Source: Pelodera strongyloides
Lineage: Eukaryota; Nematoda; Chromadorea; Rhabditida; Rhabditidae
DNA length: 64,000 nt
Direction of reading: 5' to 3'
NCBI GenBank assembly: GCA_036852015.1
Contig: JAANDG010000647.1
Location: 1 to 64,000, forward strand
Positions 44,701 through 55,205 of this stretch are shown here, one piece after another. The position numbers and the translations under genes are program-made. Positions within the stretch are counted from its first letter, which is position 1. Every line of letters begins with the position of its first letter. The notes beneath the pieces were generated by a model, which was given only the letters and a program-made list of their open reading frames with translations, did no database searches and was not told where the DNA came from.

Positions 44701-47700
44701 TATCGAAGCATGCATGTGCATTTGTTTCCTATTCTGTGAATTTCTTATGATACGTTTGAAGCTTTGTATATATAAGTATGCCCATGCTAAACCAATCATA
44801 TTTCTATGTAAGTCGCCTCAGGCGGCGTGAGCCGACTGACACATACATACTCAGGTCCTCAGGCGCGCAAATGCGTAGCCTCGTCCGCGGGAAAAGATTG
44901 CAAATTTGCATTGAAGAATTCGAGACACAGTTAAACCTCCTTTCTGCGTCTCCGCCTTTCCCACGTCAAAAAGTCATCTTTTTTCCGCGGACGCGGTTAC
45001 GCATTTGCGCGCGGCGCGCCTGAGAACGTAGTATGTTGGAGAAACAGTTGTAAATTCTGTTTTATTAATTAGCTCAGAAAGCTACGTTTCAAGAAGTAAA
45101 CATATTAGCCCGTATTCTCGGGTCGACGGGAATGTTCCGTTTGGGAGCTCATTCGTATGCAAATTTTTCCTCCAGCTAGTTTAGATAGTCGAGAAATTTG
45201 CATACAAAGGATTTCCCAAACAGAACGTTTCCGTCGACCCGAGAATACGGGCTAATCAGTGTTACGCTATTACTAAATTCCTCGTGTGCTCTCATTCTCA
45301 TTGTCAGTCAAAATAGGCAACCCTAGTTCTTTTGGATAATAAATTATGCAAATTAATATTATTATAATAATAATCGCGCAGTATCCTGCAATTATTTTCA
45401 GACTCTATGTCTATATTGAAATTCAACGTTCAACACCCGTTTTAAAACTGGTTCTATACCTCTTTATACAACACGAGAAAAAACCCCAAGTGAAAATACA
45501 GTAGTTCTCACCAGGAAAGCTTATCAAAATAGAGCGAAGAGAAGTAGACAGTCGAGCAGACGAAGCCGAACATCGAGAGGAAGCCGACCACGAAATAAGG
45601 GGCCATTCTCTGTGCGTCACGGTTCATCTCGACGTCGACGATCTCACTGCCGAGCACCTGGGAAGGTACGGTAGAGTACAGTATCGGTATCACTACAGTA
45701 CATAACATATACTACGGTATACGGTATCATTACGGTGTACGGTATCATTACAATATACGGTATGATCACAGTTTGTGGTGAAGTACAGTTTACTCCATTA
45801 GCAAAGGGTACTACTACAACTATCAGGCGATGCTATGCACGGTTTTGAAGCGTGTGCAAAAATTTGCATACAACACATGGGAAGCGAACTTCCTGCTGAA
45901 GCTGCAAAACCACATGTCACACCGCTTTAAACTGGGCTGCTTACCAGTACTTCCACAAGACCTTTGTACTGAATTGAGTAGTCAAACACGGCCATCTCCC
46001 AAGCTGCCATACGGCGTTCGTCAGCGGAAGAACGCATCTCACCCATAAAAATGGCCACAATTAGCTGAAAAATTGCGTAAATATATAAAAAGTCCAGGAT
46101 GCTTTGCAATTAACTGAAATATTCTGCCTTATTGTTAGCCTAATTGCCTAATTAGCTTAATTATAGCAAATTTATATTCCATGAAATTGTTGAAAAGCCG
46201 AATCCTAAACTAAGCATAAATACTAACCCTAAGCCTAAGCCTAAGCCTAAGCCTAATTATAAGCATGTTCCTAATAAGCAGCCCCATGTGCCTGAGCCCC
46301 GTCCTAAGTCCTTAGCCGCAGCAGAACTTTTTGAAGAAAAAAATACAGCACTCACATTTAACCGTTGAATATTACTAATTTCGAGGGAATCATTAGTCTC
46401 GACGCCGAAGAAGTTCCTTTCCATATGAATATCATAACCCATCAATCGTGTCACCGGATAGTTTAGAATATGAGATCGGTTGGGATTCGCAGTTTTATCC
46501 TCAAGTGCTTGCTGAAAAGAAAGGAACATTAAAGCGGTATGACACGCGTTTTGAATATATTTGAGGGGACCTGCATTTTTTTGCCCTTTTGTGCCGTTAG
46601 AGCTAGTAGGTCACAATTTGCGCATGTAAGTTTTTTTATCAATATTCGTTTCTACGCCGAATATCGTTGCCTTGTTGAAATTCATTCAAAAGACAGATAA
46701 ATGCCACTTACGTAAAAATATCCGACGACGTCATTTGCATTGCAGTATGATCCGCAGAACTGCATGTACTTTACGTGTTCCTCGTGGTAGGTCGCATTAA
46801 GTTTATTTTCTGAAAAATAATAAGACTGCTGAAACTCCGCGCCATCACCGCGCAAAAGCAGGGGGTGGATGCGCCACAGGTGCGCGAAAATTTTCAATTT
46901 CAATTGCCGCCCTGCGGTGCTTGTGAACTTGTGCAGTGAGTGCGCGGAGTTTCACGTGGTACACCATATGTGTTATGTTATGGACATCTCCAATCTATTA
47001 ACATAAATTCTTTTTAAACCATGAGGACCGAAAACTGAAACAAATAAAACTTACTTATATGCTCGATCACCGCAACGGCTTCTTTCATGTGTTCTAATCG
47101 ATGCATGGAGCCCCCATCATTGGCTTTGAGTAGTACGCTGGTTAGTTGCGGATCGCCTGAAAATCAATTATTCGGTAACTACGGTAATTGTAATTAATAT
47201 ACGGTGCGAGCAAATAAGATGAAGAGGTGGAGAAAGCTAGAGAGAGAGAGAGACAGAGAGAGACAGAGAGAGAGAGATTACATAGACACACACGGAGTCT
47301 AGAGAGAGAGACGAAGGGAGAGAGAGGGATGAGAGAGAGGAAGCGAGGGGAGAGACATACATAGACACACACGGAGTCTAAGAGGGCGAGAGAAACAAGA
47401 AAGATGTGAGTAAAAAATATATGAAATCTTACCGGCACTGTCAAGGAATTGCTTGTAGACTTCTGTTTCGTGCCTTGCAGCCGAAGTCGACGGCGTGAAA
47501 CCATCGCGCACATTGTCCCGCAGATGTAATCGGATGATACCAACTGAAGCATATTCAAACTCATCCAGCAACAAATGATGAAGGGACTGCCCGCACACGG
47601 CTACGGTATCGCAAACATTGTGCGTGCGGCGTAGTTGTGTGACAAAGAAATAGTAACCAGATGAACAATTTATCGCTGACACAAATAGGTAGGGACGAAA

Positions 47701-48616
47701 ATGGGGCGCATGCGTGGCTACGGAATCGCAAACATCATGCTTGCGGGAGGGTCTGTAGTACGTCTAGTTTTCAGATTATATAGATAGTGTGTTTCTCACA
47801 GATGGAAATTATTCAACATGTGCCCTTCTATTTTTCTTGCAAGTTCTAGAAAGTTCAGTTCTGTAAATAAAATGAAGCAAACTTAAAAACTCACATGATA
47901 AAGAACACAAAATAATCGATGAAATCAGAAATGCGAGCGGATAGGTCCCGATCGCCTCGCCCAACAATCGGAAACAACCTCCTAACGACAGGTTTTGAAA
48001 GAAATGGATCAGTTGCGAAGTTTTATGTCCTGAAATAATAATGCAGATTTACTAGGTAGAAAAAACATGTATTGACCTGCCAGTAGAACTAAAAAAATTT
48101 GTTCTCGAAGTTTTATAATAAAGCAACGTTACTTGGCTTTCTAGGTAGAAAGAAAACATGTATAGTATTGCCCAAGTGCCAGTAGAACTAAAAAATTGGA
48201 CTATCTAAAGAGTTCCCATGTATCACATAGTCTAATTCAAGACACGTAATGCACTTCCACTGAGGAAACCCCAAAATTATCCCGCGTTCCGCTGGCACAC
48301 AAGGGGCGAGCAAAATCTTCGCCAGACGATTCTCGCGCTCATTCATCGTTCTTATGATGAGAAAGACTCTAAGTATCACTAAAGCCCCTAAGACCCCTAA
48401 ATACCCATGCCCCTACCCCTAAGGCTAAATAAAAAAATACCCCACATACTTACGCGGTGCCTTTAGCCTGTCGCTTCTCATCGTGTGCGTTCTAGTTTCG
48501 GAGGTTTTGGGAATATTTCCTAATTCTTTAGCCGTTAGCCCTTGGGACTCCTTAGAGGTCTCAGCGGTGGGCTCATCTGAATTCGGCCCCACTAAGGAGG
48601 TTTCCTCCCCATCCAT
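37552..48616 (-). CDS. Patched-related 12-TM protein (PTR family, sterol-sensing domain)
   Basis: Twenty-three exons on the minus strand join to 939 residues: 48454-48616, 47895-48029, 47433-47543, 47055-47156, 46712-46809, 46356-46511, 45945-46064, 45512-45657, 44402-44538, 44100-44179, 43803-43890, 43313-43458, 42841-42931, 42427-42543, 41974-42096, 41519-41600, 40972-41079, 40406-40510, 39941-40025, 39141-39256, 38444-38552, 38033-38191, 37552-37794. The layout is that of RND/Patched proteins: TM1 near 83-103, a large Cys-containing lumenal loop, then a sterol-sensing domain (about 311-475) with [14 protein letters not shown] and [17 protein letters not shown]7 follows ([14 protein letters not shown]), then [18 protein letters not shown] and a second loop ([10 protein letters not shown]). 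Five C-terminal helices include GMSVDFTAH (792-800). The first TM4 motif reads GVNDSF (390-395). Which C. elegans ptr gene is orthologous cannot be said. The start follows an acceptor by 6 nt. Confidence 0.94.
38378..38412 (+). repeat. Interstitial telomere-like repeats, intron 21 of the patched-related gene
   Basis: Degenerate CCTAAG units (complement of nematode TTAGGC telomere repeat) directly follow a poly-G run at 38361-38377. Confidence 0.6.
39308..39777. mobile_element. TTAA-flanked long hairpin element, intron 19 of the patched-related gene
   Basis: Two arms of about 190 nt are near-perfect complements: AGGGATAGGTTCACCTCG at the left and CGACGTGAACCTATCCCC at the right. They are separated by a short loop near 39505-39570. 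TTAA stands at 39304-39307 and 39778-39781, as left by piggyBac-like integration. There is no ORF. The TTTTTTTATAATTTATG and CAATTGTTTTATAGATTCG segments are paired across the arms. Confidence 0.75.
41766..41965 (+). repeat. GA-rich simple repeats, intron 15 of the patched-related gene
   Basis: Long AGAGAG runs with CAGACAGA and GGGACGGACGGA interruptions. Confidence 0.9.
43037..43212. mobile_element. Palindromic TTTAAAGCG MITE, 3'-truncated, intron 12 of the patched-related gene
   Basis: The left end is TTAAAGTGAAATATCGGCC. The right terminus stops at AAACCGGGTATTTC. The interior ATGCAAAT is mutated to GTGCAAAT. Confidence 0.7.
43532..43662 (+). repeat. 5'-truncated tRNA-SINE body, intron 11 of the patched-related gene
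   Basis: From CAATTTGTCATCTGGAACTC to GGTGCACGCTGTTG it is about 95 percent identical by eye to 28850-28965. It ends in an AT tail and lacks the tRNA head. Confidence 0.75.
44600..44839 (+). mobile_element. Short Helitron-like element upstream of exon 9 of the patched-related gene
   Basis: It starts TCTTATTATATAAAAGAG and ends with the palindrome CGCCTCAGGCG then GCGTGAGCCGACTGA. The ends match the elements at 53408-55065 and 32063-32301. Here the base before the start is C rather than A and the terminus is CTGA, so it is diverged. Confidence 0.6.
44862..45024. mobile_element. GC-ended inverted repeat (CGCAAATGCGTAGC family), patched-related gene intron 8
   Basis: The ends CAGGCGCGCAAATGCGTAGCC and GGTTACGCATTTGCGCGCGG are complementary with small bulges. 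TCCGCGG occurs inside each arm. The interior has GAATTCGAGACACAG, as at 29276-29433. Confidence 0.65.
45108..45252. mobile_element. 145-nt near-perfect hairpin, patched-related gene intron 8
   Basis: It begins GCCCGTATTCTCGGGTCGACG and ends with the exact complement. Pairing extends through GGAATGTTCCGTTTGGGA with few mismatches and continues to TATGCAAATTT. Bounded by TTA and TAA. Its high identity suggests a recent insertion. Confidence 0.75.
45830..45938. mobile_element. AAAGCGG-ended MITE relative, patched-related gene intron 7
   Basis: The core is TGCATACAACACATGGGAA, with right end AAACCACATGTCACACCGCTTTAA. The left part is GCACGGTTTTGAAGCGTG without a clean terminus. It ends 7 nt from exon 7. 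Confidence 0.5.
46228..46255 (+). repeat. Interstitial telomere repeat array, patched-related gene intron 6
   Basis: At least four tandem GCCTAA units, the complement of TTAGGC, the nematode telomere repeat. Degenerate CTAAGC units extend to both sides. Confidence 0.8.
47235..47405 (+). repeat. GA-rich simple repeat with internal duplicate, patched-related gene intron 3
   Basis: AGAGAG runs surround two copies of ATAGACACACACGGAGTCTA (47284 and 47362), so part of the tract is a 78-nt tandem duplication. Confidence 0.85.
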
Positions 48617-48622
48617 TTTAAC

Positions 48623-48629
48623 CTGCAAG
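48623..48629 (-). promoter_or_regulatory. Splice-acceptor-like site before the patched-related start (candidate SL trans-splice site)
   Basis: On the minus strand CCTTGCAG is followed by GTTAAA and then the ATG at 48616, a 6-nt leader. Confidence 0.5.
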
Positions 48630-50148
48630 GTAATTGATAATTACTCAGGCAATTATAGTATAATTAGCAATAATTAGCAGTACATATTGAAGGTAAATTG
48701 CGCGGATAAAACACAATAAATGGAAAATAACTTATTTCAAAGGTGTTTTGAAACACTAGCATAGGGCGGCAGAATTGAGAAATTTAAAAATGTAGAAAGA
48801 AATAATGAGAGCACACGCTTCTAAACGACGTGGCGGTATGTTTAAAATTCGAATGTTTGTGGACGATTCATACCTATTGCCTATAGCTGATCATGAGCGA
48901 AACACATTAGAAAATTACTTGTTTTACCGGTTGAATTTTCTGCTCTCTTTTCTGTCTTGATAAAGTGTTCAATTATACAAGCAATATCAGGGCCAAACTA
49001 TAGGAAACTTTAGCTCTAGTACTTTACATCACAATAACACGGTAAACAAGGAAACCACACAGATCATTAATTAGCAAAAAAAAAGAAACCAACCAATGGC
49101 AATTACTGCTAGTAAGCCATTTCTGGGCCTGTATCTCAGTTTTTTGGGTACTAGGGCTAGGGCCTTACCCCTAGGGCCCAGGGCCCTAGCCGGCGGCCCT
49201 GCCTTAAATGCTAAAAGAAAAAGAAAAATGACCCCAAATTCCAAAATTGGCTGCATCTTTATGTCACGAGACCGAATGTGGCAAGGATAAATGAAATTTT
49301 GGGGGAACAACGACAGCAGGAAAAAATCCGCATTTCCATTTGTATTATATGCAAATTATGTGCCGTTTTGTGAATTTCCGTCATAGAATGGAAGACGATT
49401 TGCCTATAATATACAGTACATTTTTCACCAAACAAGTGTCGTTCTGCTGAAATTGATAAACCTAAAATTTTCGGTTAACTGCTTCAAGCTTCAAGCCTAG
49501 CGCATGCACAGACGCCTATATGCTGAATATAGCCTCAGAAAAGATCTGAAATGCTATCAACACGAAGTAACTCTACTAAACTACAACTAACATTGATCAA
49601 TTGGTTTTTATTATGTAATCTCGAAGATGGAGACCATAGGTTAAATTTCTAAATAAAATTGAAAACTAGTTCATATTTACACTCAGAGCTCGTAGACCAT
49701 AGGTTAAATTTCTAAATAAAATTGAAAACTAGTTCATATTTACACTCAGAGCTCGTATACACGACGTCGACATAGAAATAAAAGATTCCTTCCCCCATGA
49801 CAGACATTGTGTGTGTGTGTAATAATTAATGGGTGAATGTGTTTCCGGCTGACTGATTTTCCCCGGTTCATTAACCAAATCGATTTGGGTAATTAGAAAA
49901 TTAGAAAATTAGAAGGTCAATTAGGAGAACCTGATTTCAATGGACTGTTTGATATTTTTTGAGGAAATGTACGAACACATTAATTTGTTCAAGGCAATTA
50001 AAACCATGGCCATTCAATTGTTGCTTGAGCTTGTCACCCTTTCGTCATATTGATGCACATTTCATGTGTTAATAAATTTTTAATATTTAATAGGAAATTA
50101 CCAGCAAAATAGAGGCTATATCAAATTTGTTAGAGTAATGGTAATTTC
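48630..50148. other. AT-rich non-coding region upstream of the patched-related gene
   Basis: No exon was recognised. Two features stand out: a GC-rich palindromic patch at 49144-49200 (GGGCTAGGGCC and CCTAGGGCCCAGGGCCCTAG) and a 62-nt tandem duplication at 49630-49753. Promoter elements could not be assigned. Confidence 0.35.
49630..49753 (+). repeat. Exact 62-nt tandem duplication
   Basis: AGACCATAGGTTAAATTTC through CACTCAGAGCTCGTA occurs twice back to back with no visible change, so the duplication is recent. Confidence 0.9.
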
Positions 50149-50149
50149 A

Positions 50150-50315
50150 AAGCGAAATAACAGCCGATAACAGTATTTTAGACAGCTGACTTGCTATGTA
50201 TCGTATCTATGCTAAGTGGGATAGATTTTTTTTATCATAATCATACACATTTGATTAAAATGCATGCGAAGCACCAAACGTTTCAAAACCGGCTGCTATA
50301 CGGCTTTCAAGGTTT
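50150..50315. mobile_element. AAAGCGAAATAACAGCCG MITE relative
   Basis: Left end CAAAGCGAAATAACAGCCG and right end CAAAACCGGCTGCTATACGG followed by CTTTCAA. The interior has ACACATTTGATTAAAATGC. It is related to, but distinct from, the main palindromic family. Confidence 0.55.
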
Positions 50316-50504
50316 ATTAGACTCTTTGAAAGGGAGGGAAAAACAGTATCACTGTCAGAGATGAGGAAATAAAGTAACATAAACAACATTACGTTTTCTA
50401 TGCACTTGCTGGGCCGCTAGGAACTCACGAATGTGAAAACTAGTCACGCGGAAATACCTAAGTGCAAAATTGTATATTATTGATGAAAGAAAAGACGCAG
50501 GAAA

Positions 50505-50682
50505 CTCAAAGCGGTAGAACATTCGGTTTTTGAAACGTACGTCGGATGCTATATTCCCATTGCAAATAACTGCGCGATACTGCGCGATTTTTCCGTCAAA
50601 TTATATTCATTTGCATATAACGTGTGTGGGAATGCAGTTGTCCAACACATGTTCCATGAACGGGCCGTTATATCGCTTTAAA
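50505..50682. mobile_element. AAAGCGGTAGAACATTCGG MITE relative
   Basis: Left end CAAAGCGGTAGAACATTCGG and right end AACGGGCCGTTATATCGCTTTAA. The interior has ATTTGCATATAACGTGTGTGG and GCAGTTGTCC. Confidence 0.6.
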
Positions 50683-50768
50683 GTGTGCTTAAAAATTAGC
50701 ACGTGAATTTTGAAAAAAGGAGCCCAAAGGCAGAACTCAGATCAGTGTTAGAAGTGCTGCTTTGATGG

Positions 50769-50936
50769 TTTAAAGATGCTAGCCCCTTTGGAAAATTTGC
50801 ATATGATAAGCAAATCCTATGTATCCTATGCTAATTTTGTACGATCGTCCACGGCAATCGTACAAAATTAGCATAGGATACATATGAGTTGCTTATCATA
50901 TGCAAATTTTCCAAAGAGGCTAGCATTTCGCTTTAA
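50769..50936. mobile_element. Hairpin element with TTTAAAG termini
   Basis: The outer ends are TTTAAAGATGCTAGCC and GGCTAGCATTTCGCTTTAA. Inside, AATTTGCATATGATAAGC and CCTATGCTAATTTTGTACGA are matched by their complements nearly perfectly around a short loop at CGTCCACGG (about 50850). Confidence 0.75.
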
Positions 50937-51070
50937 GGGATTCCACTGTATCCTTTTATATCTCCTCCTTTTGTCGCATCTCCCTCTCTCCTCCATCTCT
51001 CTCTTCTCTTCATCGTCCCTGTCTGCCACATTCTCGATGCAATCATTCTTTATTTATGGATGATCCCTTT

Positions 51071-51087
51071 CCTTTCCTTTCTTTCTT

Positions 51088-51125
<38 letters not shown>
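51071..51125 (+). repeat. TTTC/TC simple repeat
   Basis: CCTTTC and TTTC units pass into an uninterrupted TC run. Confidence 0.9.
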
Positions 51126-51278
51126 CTTCAACATCTCTATATCTCTATTCTCTCACGCTCACAAGTATCCGATTCCCAAAAGTGTTTAATGTTTATTATT
51201 AGTTGACGGGTCGTTGAACTTCAACTACATCGCGAAATGAACTGATTAACATTTGCCGAGTATACTGAATTTTCTTTT

Positions 51279-51400
51279 AAAGCGGTTGGTACGAAGTTTG
51301 AAGCGTGTTCCATTGTGTGCAGGAGCGTCTCAGCAGGGCAAATTTGCTTACAGTACATGGAAAAACGAAGTTCCCTATACCCCCCCCCAATCATAGTTTA
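51279..51400. mobile_element. AAAGCGG-ended MITE relative, degraded
   Basis: Left end TTTAAAGCGGTTGGTACG. The core GCAAATTTGCTTACAGTACATGG resembles 45830-45938 and 52432-52546. The right end is not recognisable. Confidence 0.4.
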
Positions 51401-51595
51401 CGGTTTCAGAAACAAAGGACCCTTTTTGTAGCAGACACAGAAAATCAATGCGGTTTCTAATCGAATTATAGCAAATTAGAATGGTTGAACCTAGAAACAA
51501 AAACTGGAAAATCTCACGCTTGCACGACTATTAAACAATTAACGTCAGATCAAACGGTAGAAAACTAAACCAGGATTTACGCTATAAAGGATAGG

Positions 51596-51780
51596 ACTAT
51601 TCTGGTTCCGGTTACTCGTAATACGGGACCACCCACGAAGGTACTATATGGGACCACCTGGTTCTCTGGTTACTCGTAATACGGGACCACCCACAAAGGT
51701 ACTATATGAGACCAGCAACAAAGGTACCATATGAGACCACCCACAAAGGTACCATATAAGAGCACCCACGAAGGTAGGCT
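51596..51780 (+). repeat. Short tandem repeats (ACCACCCACAAAGGTACTATATG)
   Basis: Five degenerate units of 21-26 nt with CCACAAAGGTACCATATGAG cores follow two copies of a GGTTACTCGTAATACGGGACC unit. Spacing is irregular and there are no unique spacers, so this is a minisatellite. Confidence 0.8.
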
Positions 51781-52431
51781 AACAGTGCTACGGAAAACTC
51801 AAAGAGGAGAAGCCCCACTATTTTGGTTTCAGACACAAAACAACCATAATCGAATTAAGTCAAATTTGATTGAATGAAACAAAATGACTGAATTCACTCA
51901 ATGCGTTAAATGTATAAGAAATAGTGTGTGACAGTTTAAAGGTAGAATGTGAAAATAGACATACACTAGTAAGAAAATTATAGAAAAAGAAAAGAACCCT
52001 TGAATATAAATCAAGGTACCCTGTTAAGACAAGTTTCCCACGTATTATATACAAATCACTTTAGAAAATATCGCGCACGCTTGCATATAATACACAGGAA
52101 TGCAGTTGTCAAACTTAGGTTTCAAAACCAGCTGTTATACAGCTCTGACAATCAGACAACCTGGTTAAATTACATAGGAACGCATCGGTACAAATAATTA
52201 AAAATTACGATGACTCATAAAACATATGAAAGATAAAACTGGTTATTTTCAATTGAAAACTCTATTACAATTTCAATTTCAGGAACAAGAAAAAGAAAGG
52301 CATAAATTTAGAATCAAAATCACATGGTGACTCTCTGGATAAAATATGCCGCGAATAACGTAAACGCATTCTAAATGTAGGAAACGGCACGTGCCGGCGG
52401 ATAATTTGCGATTCAACAATATTAAAGCGGT

Positions 52432-52546
52432 ATGACACGTGGTTTTGAAACATGCGCTTCGCATGGTATGCACAGAAGTTTGCATATAATATATGGGAAT
52501 GCAGTTATCCTGCATACGTTTCAAAACCACGTGTCATTTCGCTTGA
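52432..52546. mobile_element. AAAGCGGTATGACACG MITE
   Basis: Left end TTAAAGCGGTATGACACGTG and right end ACCACGTGTCATTTCGCTTGA are complementary. The core is TGCATATAATATATGGGAATGC. This is the best copy of the second MITE family; fragments occur at 46527, 52075 and 61675. Confidence 0.75.
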
Positions 52547-52720
52547 AACACAGCGAACACTTAAAAAGAACTACGGGTGGAGGTCATAAAAAAACATAAA
52601 TCATGTTCGAAACAGATTGAAAAGTTGTAAAATAACCGAAAACCGGTCCACGCTCGAATTAAAACAAAACTTTCGTTCGGTGATGCTTTTTGATTTGGAA
52701 AACTAACCAAATTTAACCAA

Positions 52721-52880
52721 ATTAAAGCGAAATACCTGCCGGTTTTTGAAACGCATCTGTGCAACGTGGGGACTAATTGGGGTCTAGTTTTTATTCTAGC
52801 TTTTGTTCATTTGCATATGCTGCATTAGAAAGCAGGTGTACGCAATGCCTTTCAAAAACCGCCCGCTATTTCGCTTTAAT
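52721..52880. mobile_element. Palindromic TTTAAAGCG MITE
   Basis: Left end TTAAAGCGAAATACCTGCC and right end CGCCCGCTATTTCGCTTTAA, with the interior in inverted orientation carrying ATTTGCAT. Confidence 0.8.
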
Positions 52881-53154
52881 AAAAAAAGGAACGGCGTAAT
52901 AAATATAAATTGAATGAAAAATGAAAAATCCGTATCAATGGTGGACTCAAGTACTCGTTTATCATCAACTTTAAATAGTAATAATGTTATCAGTTCGAAC
53001 AAAAACAGCCGTAAATCAAAAGAAACATTACAAAACGGTGTGAACGTGAAAATCTGGAGCTGATTGTGAGAAGAGCCCTATTAGGTATAAATCACAAACT
53101 ATCCGTTTTCGGTTAAAAGCGTTATAACATCAGGATTTTGAAATTGTGTTTCAC

Positions 53155-53292
53155 AACTGCATTTCCATTTCCATGATGCAAATATGTAAATACATAAGAA
53201 TTCAGTTGCCCACGATGCAAATATGTAAATACATAAGAATTCAGTTGCCCACGATGCGTTTCAAAAACCGGCCGGTATTTCGCTTTAATTTG
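53155..53292. mobile_element. Palindromic TTTAAAGCG MITE, half copy with internal tandem duplication
   Basis: Only the right half with CCGGCCGGTATTTCGCTTTAA is present. The 43-nt unit CCACGATGCAAATATG to AATTCAGTTGC occurs twice, ending at about 53214 and 53250. Confidence 0.65.
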
Positions 53293-53407
53293 AGTCTTAT
53301 GGGAATGTAGCTTCCCGCTTACGATACGTTTCACAACTGTTATACCTGGGTTTGAGCATCGAGTCTGACACTCAGAGTAGGTGGTGGTGGATACGTGAAA
53401 TAAACTA

Positions 53408-55065
53408 TCTTATTATATAAAGTTGGGAGCTTTGTTTGTTTGTTTGTGCGTTTGTTTGAGTGTACGTTTGGATGATGTGCGTTACGCTCAGGTTGTAGGA
53501 TTGGTTCAGTAGTTCACGTTCCCGTGCACTGAGCCATCTCACTTCCCGAGCGCCCCTCTCACAAACGTCCAAAAAAGGCTGCATATGTGGAATATGTGTG
53601 GTGTATCGTTCGGGCGCGGTGGCGCGCAGCTCATTTTAGGAAACAAAGAACACTCACAACTTAAAGAACTACCAAATCACAATCCTTGACAACTTTTTAT
53701 GAAATACTTTTTTGTAATCACTTCGTAGTCTAATTTTTCATTTACTCATTTTACAAAGATTTAGTCGACATATTTTGCAACAAAGCATTCAGTAATTCTC
53801 TGCACATTTCCCTTACTTCCCATGAAACGAGCGTCCAATCTTGAGCGATGTTTCGGTCGAACGAAAGAACATTCAACAGAATTTCTTAATTTCGCGTAGT
53901 TTTTGCTTTAGTATGGATAATACACGGTATCACCTGTAACGTTCGACGACATTCTTTAGTTTAATACAGTTAAGGAAAAGATCTGTGACAATTTTTTAGG
54001 ATTTGGGATTTTTTCTGCTTTATAGAGTCTAACGATTTGCAGACAGTTTAGGAGGAATACGTTCACCAGTTATATAAAGGGCACACTAAAACTATGTTCG
54101 ATCCCATGTTTAACATTCGTATAGGTTTCAAAAAGTAAAATAGCGTTCACTTATTCCGCTGCTTTTAGGCTTTGGCAAATTTTTTTTAGATTATAGACTT
54201 ATAGAGTCCAGCAAGTTGCAGACAATTTAGGAGAAATATAGTCAACAGAAACTAAGTCTACCCCCGTGTTTGATATTGGTGTAGGTTTCAAAAGGAAAAT
54301 AACAAAAGTAAAACTATTTCCTTCGGACAAATGTTTGCTTCTAACTTATATAGCCCAGCGAAACATTGCGACGTATCATCCACGCACTTATTCCTTTTTT
54401 TTGAAATTTTTTCGATATTGTAGAGTCCAGCAAGTTGCAGACAATTTAGGAGGAATATAGTCAACATAAACTAAGTTCTAACCCGTGTTCAATATTGGTA
54501 TGGGTTTCAAAAGGAAAAATGAGAGACTGGAGACCCTTTATATAGACATGTTTCTTCCTAACTTATATAGCCCAGCGAAACATTGCGGCGTATCAGCCAC
54601 GCGATATTAAGCTGCTTTTAGGATTTGGAATTTTTCGATATTATAGAGTCCAGCAAGTTTGCAGACAATTTAGGAGGAATACAGTCAACAGAAACTAAGA
54701 TCTATCTATCCCCGTGTTTGATATCGGTGTAGGTTTCAAAAGGAAAAATAAAAAGATGAAAACCATTTCCTTTATGTAAATGTTTGCTTCTAACTTATAT
54801 ATCCCAGCGAAACATTGCGGCGTATCAGCCACGCGCTTATTCCGTTGCTTTTCGGTTTTGGAAATTTTTTGGACGCTATATTAGTCCAACGATTTACAGG
54901 CAATTTAGGAGGAATATAGTCAACGTCCTAAAATGGGCGAACCAAAACTAAGTTCTATCCCCAGGAAACTATTCTTGCGAGAAATAGTTGCTTCTACTTA
55001 TAGATATAGCCCAGTGAAACATAGCGACCATCAGCGAATATTGGAAAGACGCCTCAGGCGGCGGT
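53408..55065 (+). mobile_element. Helitron-like element, 1.66 kb, with internal tandem repeats
   Basis: It starts TCTTATTATATAAAGTTGGG after A (53407). It ends GCCTCAGGC, then GGCGGTAGCCGACTGG, followed by T (55066). The 5' TC, 3' hairpin plus CTGG and A/T insertion point are Helitron hallmarks. No Rep/helicase ORF is present. The interior holds about five diverged units of 180-240 nt. Confidence 0.7.
54023..55010 (+). repeat. Degenerate tandem array inside the Helitron-like element
   Basis: The phrase TAGAGTCCAGCAAGTTGCAG with CAATTTAGGAGGAATA occurs at about 54023, 54202, 54421, 54643 and 54881. Each is followed by GGTGTAGGTTTCAAAAGGAA and ATAGCCCAGCGAAACATTGC. Unit length is 180-240 nt. 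Confidence 0.8.
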
Positions 55066-55205
55066 AGCCGACTGGTTCCCTATATTTCATCAAAATCATA
55101 AACCATTATAAGAAAATTATATTGGAAATCTAACCCACAAGTTATAAACCACATTACGAGATTTTCTTTCATATATTACATCTCGATCTAGACATTGGGG
55201 GGATA

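Noticed and set aside
51596..51780. CRISPR-like array
   Set aside because: Units are degenerate and adjacent, with no unique spacers of constant length, and the genome is eukaryotic.
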